64,000 nucleotides of DNA from Rhododendron vialii (Eukaryota > Streptophyta > Magnoliopsida > Ericales > Ericaceae). The notes beneath the pieces are model-generated. The model had not been told where the DNA came from. It did no database searches and saw only the letters and a program-made list of their open reading frames with translations. This document shows positions 54,373-64,000 of the stretch, piece by piece (within the stretch, counting starts at the first letter, position 1; each line of letters begins with the position of its first letter). The stretch lies in contig NC_080567.1 of assembly GCF_030253575.1 (NCBI RefSeq), positions 37,849,501 to 37,913,500 on the forward strand. Reading direction: 5' to 3'. Both the position numbers and the translations under genes were made by a program.

Positions 54373-56339
54373 CGGAAGATGACTGATTTGGGGACGACTG
54401 GACCATTGGGTTTGAAAGGTAGAATAGTAGCAAGACCCGAGGTCCATGTGCATGCAGGAAACTGGCTTTCGTAGGAAACTGCTTAGGAGGAGGACAAACA
54501 ATGGACACTCATCATTCTTTTACCCGCAACCCCCGCTCTCTGACTGAGTCTATTTTGACTAGTTGACTTGACTCATCATGCCTTGGTTTTTTGGCCGGAT
54601 CTGATCTCATGAAAATGCTTGTGTCTCTGTTTCGAGAGACTTTTCGGCTATACCATGTGTGATTTTTTTTAAATATTTTAAATGTAACGGTCGTAACACC
54701 TGTCGGCACAAGGACCGGTTTCCGGCACATATAATTTGAATTTGACTAGTTGACTCAGGCCTTCACATGGAATTTGGATTTGGTCTTTTGCCGACGCAGC
54801 CCATTGATCTTTTGTTGCCCCAAGTACGTACAAGGTTTTTTGACAAGCAAACAAATAATCATTTTTTTCTTTCTAAAATACATGTTTTAAACAGTTTCTT
54901 GGTGTGACGTTCTCTACAGGATTATGTGCGCCAAATGACTGATACAACCTCGTAACCTTATCTTGTATATCACGCCACGGGATTGGCCAACTTAGGTGTT
55001 TCAGGTTTGATTTTTCTTGTCAGCAATCTCTTGTGGCCACGGGCCATCTCACCTCTACGCATAAACGTATTAACCGGCCATGGGAGAGAGACAATCTAGT
55101 CACTCTGAGTTACCAAAAAAGAAAAATATAAAACTTTATCTTTGTATCGATCGGCATTTAATTGTCGTTTACCAATCAATCCTTACTTGGTAAATTAATA
55201 TTGCTCATTTATATAGGTCATGTACACGGAAAACACTACGCACATCATCTTCTGGTTAATTCAAAATCGGCGTACGTGTGGCATGCACTTCTAGAGATGA
55301 GCCTCTAATTTGCACAAGTTGGTATCTGGGAGAGGTTACACTTTGGAGAAGTGAAATTACCATTATGATCCCTAATTACTTTTCTAATAGGGTCTAGTCA
55401 ATAATTGACTGTCATTTGGCGGTGGTTGAGAGACACAAATGTCCAGAACAATCAAAATTCTGATACGCTTCAACATCTCATTGGCGGTGAATATTCTTCG
55501 TCACATCTTCTCAACTTTTTATCTTTTTCTTTTTCGGAGAAACAACCCTACTGCAAGGTCACTAAAGACTCGATTGTGCAACCTAAATCTTCGGAGGAAC
55601 TAGCGTGGTCACACCAGTAATGGCCCCCCACTTACTTTAGGGTACTCACTAGGTATTGGTGTTAATCTAATAATTAAATATATTGGTGTTAATCTTACAA
55701 GATCATCAATAATTTATTTGGATCATCTAATATCTATAATATTTGCTGACCTTATACAAATAATGAATACACGAGTCTCAACTCGAGATGCACTCTCTTT
55801 TTGTGTATGCGATGTGTGCTTCAATCCAACTCACTCTATCAATAGTATTTCGTATGTCGTGGTGAGATTGGCCTAACTTAAATATCTTGACTTATCTTTG
55901 TTTTTTTAAAGCTTTCGTAAATTTTGCATGGAACTATTTAAAACCATTTATTTGTCCTGTACTCGAGAGAAATACAATAATAAAAAAAATAAATCAAAAA
56001 CTTTGGAAAGGTTCAAAAGAAAGTAATCCTTAAAAAGTGTGTGTTAAACACCTCCCCAGATGGAATTATCCTGTGAGATGGGAATTAATTAGGATCATCC
56101 AAAGAATCAACGGTTGGCTGATGAGGAGGAGGAGGAGCGGTTATCACGGAGCTACGACCAATTTGGAGGACCCCCAGCTGCAGCTTGTGATGGGTGGGAC
56201 CCAAAAACCTTGACAAATTTGGGATATCTTTTCAAAGCGGAATCTAGATTCGATAACAGTGGATGATTTAGATGTAGCCATGCAGGTTACAGGTGGGGGA
56301 GCCTCTTTCTAGATTCTTTTGATCCCTTCTCCATGTTCC
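54373..56339. other. intergenic, no gene seen
   Basis: About 2 kb of unremarkable sequence. The longest frames (71-72 codons) have no recognisable domain. Confidence 0.35.
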
Positions 56340-56484
56340 TTTTGATAGGAAAATTTTAAAATCAGTCCATTAGTAGGTGTGTAAATGTGTATTAAAAACT
56401 GTAAAAAGTACACAAAAATACGTATTTTTTTTATCTTTTAGTGTGTTTATCGTCAGCCCAGTGGACTGACAATAGCAAGACCGT
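56340..56484. repeat. dispersed repeat, copy 2
   Basis: Aligns with 48432-48592 in the same orientation: AATTTTAAAATCAGTCC, GTGTGTAAATGTGTATTAAA, TACGTATTTTTTTTATC, TTTATCGTCAGCCCAGTGG and TGACAATAGCAAGACC. Confidence 0.6.
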
Positions 56485-56874
56485 TCATTCTTTCCTTCAT
56501 TTTGTATCAGAAAGGCCCCGTTTTCATTAAAAAAAAAACACTAGAAATTTAACGCATTTTATTATCTCGTTTCTACCAACAAAAAGTTTTTGTTAAAAAG
56601 TTGTCAACAAAAACTTTTTTTCTATGGTAACTCTACTCATAAACCCATCAATAACTTATTTTCTATCAAAAACAACTTGACATTTCTTAACAATTTATTC
56701 ACTACTGAAAACATCTAACAACTTCTCAATCACAAATAAAAATCTAAATTTTTTTCACTACCGGAAACACCCCCAAAGTCTAGTAACACAGATTTTTTTA
56801 CACAATTTCGAACATAGTTACATTCAAAATCATCCCCAAATTAAAAAACTGGACACCATGACCCCTAAACCATA

Positions 56875-57005
56875 GGCCCCGTTCCGGAACGTGAAATAAG
56901 TACTTATTTTTTAAGAAAACAATTTCAAGTTAAAAAATGATGAGCTTATTGAAATCTAAAAATATGCAATATAGATCTTGTTTGAAAGATCTTATTGAGA
57001 TCTTT
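56875..57005. mobile_element. truncated Tourist-like MITE
   Basis: Starts GGCCCCGTTCCGGAACGTGA and contains AAATAAGTACTTATTTTTTA and AATATGCAATATAGATCTTG like its relatives, but the sequence leaves the family after GAGATCTTTAATG, so the right half is missing. A 24-base unit ACAAATAAACAACTATATAC+AATA is duplicated just beyond (57026-57073). Confidence 0.7.
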
Positions 57006-57073
57006 AATGACACAAATTTTCCGTCCAAAACAAATAAACAACTATATACAATACAAATAAACAACTATATACA

Positions 57074-58587
57074 ATACACTTTTCCATGCCTTATGTGTTC
57101 AAGCTTATCATAATTCATTTGTATTTCTCCCGGGGAGGCTCATCATAACTTAAAATCGATGCGCGAGTAATTAATTACAGTGTGATGAGAATTAATATCA
57201 TGGTTTTTCCACCCTCATAGGCTGCTGCGAAAGACTAGTCGCAACCTAAGTCGCATGATTCGCGTGAGCGGTAGCAGGAGCACAAGCGTGAAACCATTTT
57301 TGATAAACATCTCAAACTGTTAAAAGACAAAAGAGCGAAAATTAAGAACAAAAACACAATATACACAAAGATTGAACGCGAAGCATTTTGAAGGATTCAC
57401 ATCACAAGGCCCCAACCCACCCACTAAACGTGGGCTGTTTCTTTCTTTAATCTATATAGTGTATCTCCAACAAACCATATATGATACGTACCCAGGAAAT
57501 GATTAAAAGGCCAAATTTACACATAAAGCCTCCCCATTTAGACAATGATTTTTCCAGATCGCCGAAAAGAGAATTCGCCGAATTTGAATCAACTGGAACA
57601 CTACTTTGGGATTATTCGAGTGGAGCAACACGATTGGCTTTCTCTCTCCTCGAAAAGTTGCAGCAGTAATAAGACATTAATGGTAGCTCTTGATTGAGAG
57701 AGATAAGAAAGGGCAGCAACGTACCAATTAAGCATTTGTTTAATTGCTTTTTGGCTTCAAGATAACAAACCCTTTTTTTTAATTCAAAGTATGTTTAGGT
57801 AAGTTGATTGTCACAACCTAATAAGTCCCTTGCTATATTTACTTTGGCGCAACACTTTAAGTTTTTAAAACACCAAAAAGGTTCATATTTTTAATCAGTC
57901 CCACAAAAAGCTTTCGATTTCACGTAACTTGGCAATGGAACCTAGCTATCGATAAGGGAATGACGTACGTGTACATATACATCAAATGTGCACATGCATT
58001 TCCCAAAATTATGTCAAAAGTATGGTACACCAACTATGTTGAAGATGTCATCAGGAACCACCGATCGGTCTTTTTCCGAGAGTGATTGATGTAGTAATGT
58101 ACCTACTTACACAGGCTCATCAACCCCTCTCGCGTTCTGGATATCCTTTGCTCCACCTAAAGAAAGATTAAAAAGTGAATCATACTATACTAAAAAATTG
58201 TGCATAAAGTGCTATGAAGGGTTTAAAAGTGCAATGTTTTCGTAAATACAAAAACCCATTTGTGGACCACTTTGGTGGAGCATTTTGGGCCATGAGTTAC
58301 ATGCTTCCTTTCTGCAGAGGAAGAAACGAAAGAGAGTTTTCAGTGTTCAAATTAATGGGGCGTTCGTTGGGGGTCAATTTCTTGCAAAAATAATCAACAA
58401 AAGGAGCCAGGCTACTTTGTTTGTGTCCAAAACTAAAATTGGGTTGCTACGTAGTGGCGTTCCATGAGGATCCGCAGTGGTCCATGTTACTAGAATAGTA
58501 AACGGGTTCTTTTTTTAACAACCGGATGTCTGGGCTAATTTGTGTGCATTTCGACAAATTCGAAAGCCCTGAATTTAACGGACAAAT
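57074..58587. other. intergenic, no gene seen
   Basis: No supported gene or element. A 62-codon frame at 57481-57669 and a 60-codon frame at 58285-58467 lack recognisable motifs. Confidence 0.35.
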
Positions 58588-59426
58588 CCTCAAAAGGGCA
58601 GCACCATGCTGCCCCACCGAGTGGGGCCCGCTCTGATCTCACTCTGGTTGATCGGAAACGTTCATTTCGTAGAACTCGTCCTGTAGAACAGATATGCAAA
58701 AAAAAATCAGCTCGATCGGATATCATGAAATGCTTAATCGAAACACCTTTATATATCCTTTTTTTTTTTTGATAGGCAATAAAATTTTATTAATATCTCG
58801 ACAAAGGATACATCGAGGAAAGACCAGATACAAATTAAATCACTAAGAAAGAGGTACTGTATAGGCCAGAAGAAAAGGAAAAGAAAAGAAATGAAAATTA
58901 CATTTAATGGAAATTGAATGGTTACCAACAGTCAGACTAAAACATTTCAGAAGCCGCCTCATTAGTTCATGAACTCAATAAAAGGATCTTCCATAGGACT
59001 TTAGTATATATAGCTCATCTCTTCATCCAGCATAATTCCATCAGCATCAAATACATCAAAAGCGATCCCATTGAATCATGAAATCCCAGCAGACTGATTT
59101 ACAGCGGAATTCATCAATAATGCAGTAATAGTTCAGCTCATTATTCAGCCACGTCTAGCAGCAATTGGAGCATCAGCATTTGGAGTGTAAATAGATCACC
59201 TTTATCTTGAAAAGAATGAATCTGAAATACTAGATCAAACCCAGAGAAACCCATTATTTCTAAGTTATATGTGTTCCGATCAAGCACGTAATAATATCTG
59301 ATTGAGCTAATTTTTGAATGTTTGTTTTACGCGACGAGCTTTACGAAATGAACGTTTTCGATCAATCGGAGTGAAACCCAGAGCAGGCCCCACTCAACGG
59401 GGCAGCATGGTGCTGCCTTTTTGAGG
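58588..59426. mobile_element. 839-bp long-TIR element of the foldback family, with internal cargo
   Basis: Arms of about 170 bases start CCTCAAAAGGGCAGCACC and end with the near-complement GGTGCTGCCTTTTTGAGG. Each end has the small stem GGCAGCACCATGCTGCC. Deeper in both arms lie AACGTTCATTTCGTAGAACT and TCAGCTCGATCGGATATC, which are shared with the 16-kb foldback. The roughly 460-base interior (58762-59230) is unrelated to the arms and has a 12-base T run at its left edge, as if a minus-strand poly(A) sequence had been inserted or captured. No clean target duplication was found. Confidence 0.75.
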
Positions 59427-60439
59427 GGCAGCACCATCTCTCGATTGACAAAGTGGCTCGATGAAGTCCAATTAGACCATCGCGGACGTTGCACAAATCA
59501 TTGAGAACATCTGATGTGGCTTATCAAAAACTTGCTCTCCGCAGTCTAATTGAAGATCCGACCTAACTAGATTATGTGCAGAGCCATCAGGCTCACTATG
59601 TGAGGGATTTGATGTCTGCTATGGAAGTGTTTTAAATATATGTGTACAAATGTATGCGTCCTTATCATTTTTGTTTTAAATAGGACTTGTAAATGGGTTG
59701 AGTCCCTTTTAGACTTTCGATGAATAGTCGTCAATCAGTCACCGACTCGCCAATATATAATAAGTTGAGAATTAAGATCAAGCTTCTCTCTGGTCCCACT
59801 TTTTTGGGTCTTTACTTGGCCCACTTTAATGATAGAAACCGTTCATTTTTTAGAACTCGTCAAGATTTATTGACGAGTTAAAAATGGCAGTGATCAGATA
59901 CTGTGTGATATGTTCTTGGGATTGCAATATATACTGGATCAAAAATATATGGATCGATATTCAATGAACAAGATTTTTGACTTGGTTAATATGTTCTTGG
60001 CGTGTTCTAAAAACTAAGACGATTCTGAGCATTGCATGAAATGGGCCCACAAAAGCCTTTAATTCTGCAATTATGTTTATGACTTCAGCTTTCTATTTTA
60101 CGGGTAACACCTTTCCGATAAATTACTTGCAAACGAGGGCATTTGGCGGAACGGTTGTGCTGCTACATTTAAATGTGGTGGGTGGAGTTGTGAGTTCAAA
60201 CTTTTTTACTTATAAAACTACGGATTAAAAAATAATAATAATAATTTTACATAAATCAAACAAGAAAACTTTTTTTTTTTTACCATTCGTTAATCTTAAT
60301 CTACTCTATTTAGGCCGGGGACAAAGGGAGGAGGGATGAGTGCTTATGGGAATCGAATGTTGCTCATGTGCATGAGAGTATAAGCGAGGCGCCAATTGCA
60401 CTCCACTCCACTTGTGTATGGGTCCGAGTTGGAAGTTGG

Positions 60440-60560
60440 GTTTTTTTTTTTTTCATCTGCGAGTTGGACAATTTATGCTGAGAGACTCGAACTCACACCA
60501 AATGAGAGAGTTTCACGCCGTCCTTTTTGTTATTTCCGTGTACGCTAACCATTTTCTTTC
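60440..60560 (-). repeat. possible tRNA-derived SINE
   Basis: On the minus strand, TGGTTAGCGTACACGG resembles a Pol III box A and, about 40 bases on, GTGAGTTCGAGTCTCTC resembles a box B. The spacing fits a tRNA-related promoter. Ends and duplication are not defined. Confidence 0.35.
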
Positions 60561-62865
60561 ATTATTTTTGGCACTAATTGCGTATCTCAAACAATTATAT
60601 AGCTTGGCTAAGTAGTCTCAGGCCACATATAATCTGTACAAGTGTTTTTTTATTTGGGAGTCGTCGGGGTTCGTTGTTCGACGAGTAAATGAACACATTG
60701 CCCAAAAGATCCGCGCACATCTACATCAAATAATCTGTAAAAGTATTTACCTGTAGTTAATTTCGTCCATCTCACTTGAGACCTTAATTTTTTTAGCTGG
60801 AAGAAATCCAAATTAGTTACTAATTTTTTACTATAAGCGTTCGATAACTGTTTACTTATGGTTGTGAGCAAAGGTGGGATCTATATATCCGGACCTTGTG
60901 CTCTGATTGGAATTTCTAATTTGATCGGACTTGTCAAGTACGTTATGTATCAAAAAAATTAAATTCATCAGATACCAGTAATTATACAGTTCGAGCACAT
61001 TTCTATGTCTCCTTATGCTAAAAATCGAAGTATAGGTTTGCAACACCTACCTACCTCCAACCCTAATATCCCCCAGACACAATGTTGGAACGATTGATGT
61101 TCACATGGCCGAAATTATAAAGTAGTAATTGCAATTTTAATAATGCATGTCTCGAGCAGTGAAATTCTGTTTTTTTGTATTTTACATTATTCATATCATC
61201 AAGATAAGAAAAAGGAAAAAAAAAAGAAAAGATACAAATATCCAAATTGGAGATTCGACCACTTCAATTCGGTATATCTTGGAATCAGATTCATTGTCCC
61301 TAATTCGAGTTGACTTACAAATGCCCAAAATATTTACCCTACTGAATTCGTGGGATGCCAATTAAATGAAACAATAATATAATAGTGTGAGTCAAAGATA
61401 AAACATACTTTACTAGTTCTTGGAGTCGGAGGGTTGTCTAGACTCAAATCAAAGTAAACAACAAGCATCGATCGGCAAGTGATTGAGGTGGTAATCAAAT
61501 TCGTAGATACCATATGTTCCCATGTAGAAGACCAGTGGTCAAATCTTACTAACAACAACTAACATTTCTTGCATGTCAAAAAAAAAAAAAACATCGATCG
61601 ATAGAGAGTTGGCATGGAGACCCATATCGAAAAACAAAACAGAAATATGGTAAAAGAAAAATAAAAACCTCCAAGATCGTAGATCTGGAAGCAAAATGCC
61701 GATCTCGTAAGTTTGCGATGGCGTACGTATACCATTAACTCTTGATCTTGAAGGTCCAAACTCCGACAACCAGAATCTCACCTTTTCAAAGGAGAGAAGT
61801 GGAAACCCTAGATGAGAAAAGAAAGTAGGGAGAGAGGGAAGTGAAGAAGTCGTACGTATGTATGAATCTATGAGCAATGTTACATGCATGCACAAAGTTT
61901 TGTATACAGAAAGTTTATGCTTCGTATTTCTATTTAGTTAATGCGAACTATTATTTTGTCTAACTCTTGGGTTACCTCACCGCCATGCGTAAATGTGTGA
62001 AACAACTGTGGTAGAATTAGTTCGAAGTGCGCGCAAACTGGCCCGGGACATCCTGCATTACCAAGAAAAAAAACTATTACTACTATTTTGTTAAAATTCT
62101 AAAGACTAACCACTTTTTAATGACATTGTAAGATCACTACTTGAGTAGTATTATTTGAGAAAGTTAGATTAATTTCTCGTTCTGTATCAAAAGAATTGAC
62201 AGCCATAATACTTTTGGAACACTTTTGAAAATGCTCAAAACATATATAAAGGAACTTTTTTTTTTGGTCGGGAAAAAGATTAATGAAGCAAGAAAAGAAA
62301 TGATCTCACTTCTCAGCACCCAGGATGTGACCTAAGTTCTGTTGAAAGGGATCATAAAAGACAACAAAAAGAAATATGGAGTAGTAAAAAGAAGATGATC
62401 GATAAGTGTATGTCATCCATTCCACCAACAAAAGCAAGAAAAAAAGAAAGGAGAAAAGAATAAATTTTAAAAAAACCGGAGATAATGAGGATATCATAAT
62501 AAATTCGATCCCGATACGGCAAAGAGAAAATAAAAATGTGTCTTCTAACCTCCGCCCGGTAAGCGTAGGATCCAATAATGCAAATAATGTCAAATAAGTT
62601 CGGATTTCAATACATATCTCGTGGATATTCGAAGATATGATCATGACACTTTTTTTTTGAATATCGATGCACCTTTTATATATTATCGATAAAAATACAA
62701 GCAAGTGTGTTCTAATGATAGCAATCTTTTGTTTCCATGAGCCAAAAAAAAAAGAATAATAATTTAACGAAACAACAAAATGAATGATCTCAGTACCAGA
62801 GTGTGACCTAATTTTATTACGTTGAAAAAGGGCTGATACGGGGGACCAGTGAGAGAGAATCAGAG

Positions 62866-62892
62866 AACATGCAGCCTAACATGCTGCATGTT
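62866..62892. repeat. perfect 10-bp hairpin AACATGCAGC/GCTGCATGTT
   Basis: A perfect 10-base stem with a 7-base loop, of the same GCAGC/GCTGC character as the termini of the foldback elements in this window. No larger element could be delimited around it. Confidence 0.5.
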
Positions 62893-63254
62893 GGTGAGCC
62901 ATGACCTAATTTTTTCAGGTTATGAATGATTCATAATAAGTAACCTAATCCCAAACTAATCATTCTACATATAGATAAACTGTTCCACTACATGCGCCGA
63001 TTTACGCCCTCTCATGTCACTGTTTTCTTTGTTTGTTTGTTTGTTTTGGGATTTGCACTAACGCGAAATGCGTTAAAATACAGAGGGTAGATAAGACGAT
63101 AGATGTAACTTTTTTTTGTATTTTATTATGAGGATAAGTAAAGCACCAATGCCTCCCAACATTTTTATCCTCTCATCATTTTTTTTTTTTTGGGTACTTT
63201 GGAAATATTTTATCGTCTCATCTGACTTATATTGGACAATCATGTAAACCTTAA

Positions 63255-63702
63255 GGCCTCGATTGGACGCATGATGAGTTTTGGAGATAGTATTATTTAT
63301 AGAAGGGATAAGATAGTATGTGTAATAATTTATGAAAGGTGGGCATACATTGATGTGACTTTTATGAATGTTGAATAAAAAAGTACAATAGTTGGCTTAA
63401 ATAAGATATTACAAAAGAGGAATAAAATAATGTACTTGATTTGGATGAAAAATGAGACAAGTGGATAATATTGTTTTGTAGTTAATTTGTCAGGGGAGGG
63501 GGGTGAGAAAGGCCTCATCCACCTTTTTTATAATATAGACACCTCAAAGGATGTCCATAAATGAGGTGTCCCAATAGTGAATTGGGATGATTTAATCCGG
63601 GTGCGCTTTTATCTGCCAATCCAAGGCAAAAACATCCCATCATTACTTCATCTCCCTCATTACTTCATCCCTTCCCTTTGACTACTGCATCCAATTGAGC
63701 CC
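63255..63702. mobile_element. Tourist-like element, 448 bp
   Basis: Ends GGCCTCGATTGGACGCA and TGCATCCAATTGAGCCC are inverted repeats flanked by TAA (63252-63254, 63703-63705), the PIF/Harbinger signature. The interior is non-coding. It is a different family from the GGCTCCGTTT elements. Confidence 0.88.
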
Positions 63703-63705
63703 TAA

Positions 63706-64000
63706 GAATGAAAGTGTGCAATAAGACATTTGCATATTGATCCAATCCTGGAGGTTCAAACCATGACCTTCACTTTATGGAAGTTATGAGCCTTATCTCT
63801 CTGTCAGGAAAAATTAAGGGCTCTGATCAACCAAAACAACCAAAATGGTTAAATTCTTTCTGGAGGAATATGATGTCCATACCTTTTTCAACAAAAATAA
63901 AAAATGATGTCCACACAAAAAAAATGCAAGGATATCGAATTTTATTGCAGACCCTGGGATCCTGTGGTGTACACCTTATAGTGCACCTTGTATTAATGCA
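63706..64000. other. window end, nothing recognised
   Basis: AT-rich sequence without a supported feature. Confidence 0.3.

Larger units (their letters stand above)
59427..63254. other. repeat-rich intergenic region, no gene seen
   Basis: Contains a partial foldback fragment near 59838-59882 (AAACCGTTCATTTTTTAGAACTCGTC), possible tRNA-related repeats near 60140-60230 and 60440-60560, and two similar degraded segments at about 62270-62360 and 62770-62840 sharing ATGATCTCA and GTGTGACCTAA. No coding region is convincing; the 118-codon minus frame at 61539-61895 has no recognisable domain. Confidence 0.35.

Noticed and set aside
61539..61895. 118-codon minus-strand frame
   Set aside because: Rich in Phe/Leu/Ser from T-rich DNA; no domain, no splice partners.
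1..64000. CRISPR array, operon, phage or bacterial mobile element
   Set aside because: No regularly spaced direct repeats with unique spacers were seen, and the spliced plant genes exclude a prokaryotic origin.

Overview
The window is nuclear DNA from a flowering plant, most likely a eudicot. The evidence is GT-AG introns (two are GC-AG), CT/GA microsatellites, abundant MITE-like elements, a plastid-type tRNA fragment, and plant-specific genes (chloroplast aldolase, secreted GH9 cellulase, plant-length RPC6, intronless arginine decarboxylase). The species cannot be named from the sequence alone.

Layout. 1-5.4 kb: the 5' two-thirds of an F-box gene (minus), then a nest of broken genes. A zinc-knuckle (CNBP/HEXBP-like) pseudogene keeps three exon blocks (1744-5432, minus). 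Between two of them lie a Mutator-type MITE, an F-box fragment split by a Stowaway MITE, and a frameshifted four-helix membrane protein gene. 9.2-13.5 kb: a complete four-exon GH9 endoglucanase (plus). 13.9-16.4 kb: a LINE-like insertion with target-site duplication, a TIR element and a 437-bp foldback element with a perfect 9-bp duplication. 18-26.2 kb: the RNA polymerase III subunit RPC6 and an acidic protein of unknown function (both plus). Each is preceded by one copy of the same duplicated block of about 1.6 kb, which carries the predicted non-coding first exon. One copy holds a Tourist-like MITE and the other is an empty site. 27.1-30.3 kb: chloroplast fructose-bisphosphate aldolase (plus, six exons). 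33.5-34.4 kb: a two-exon gene for a small membrane protein made of two homologous halves, one per exon. 34.9-40.8 kb: UFD1 (minus, nine exons, two of them microexons). 45.4-48.2 kb: arginine decarboxylase (minus) with one short upstream ORF in a structured leader. 48.2-64 kb: no convincing gene; repeats dominate, including a hAT element with 8-bp duplication, an LTR-like promoter block, a 265-bp tandem duplication, palindromic foldbacks and Tourist-like elements.

The genes do not form an operon or an obvious gene cluster; they are unrelated housekeeping and metabolic genes (cell wall, Pol III transcription, Calvin cycle or glycolysis, CDC48-dependent proteolysis, polyamine synthesis). The most unusual items are the two-repeat membrane protein with exon-per-repeat structure, the shared duplicated leader of RPC6 and its neighbour, and a loose set of foldback elements whose termini carry small GCAGCA/TGCTGC hairpins. 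I did not find a convincing new multi-gene system.
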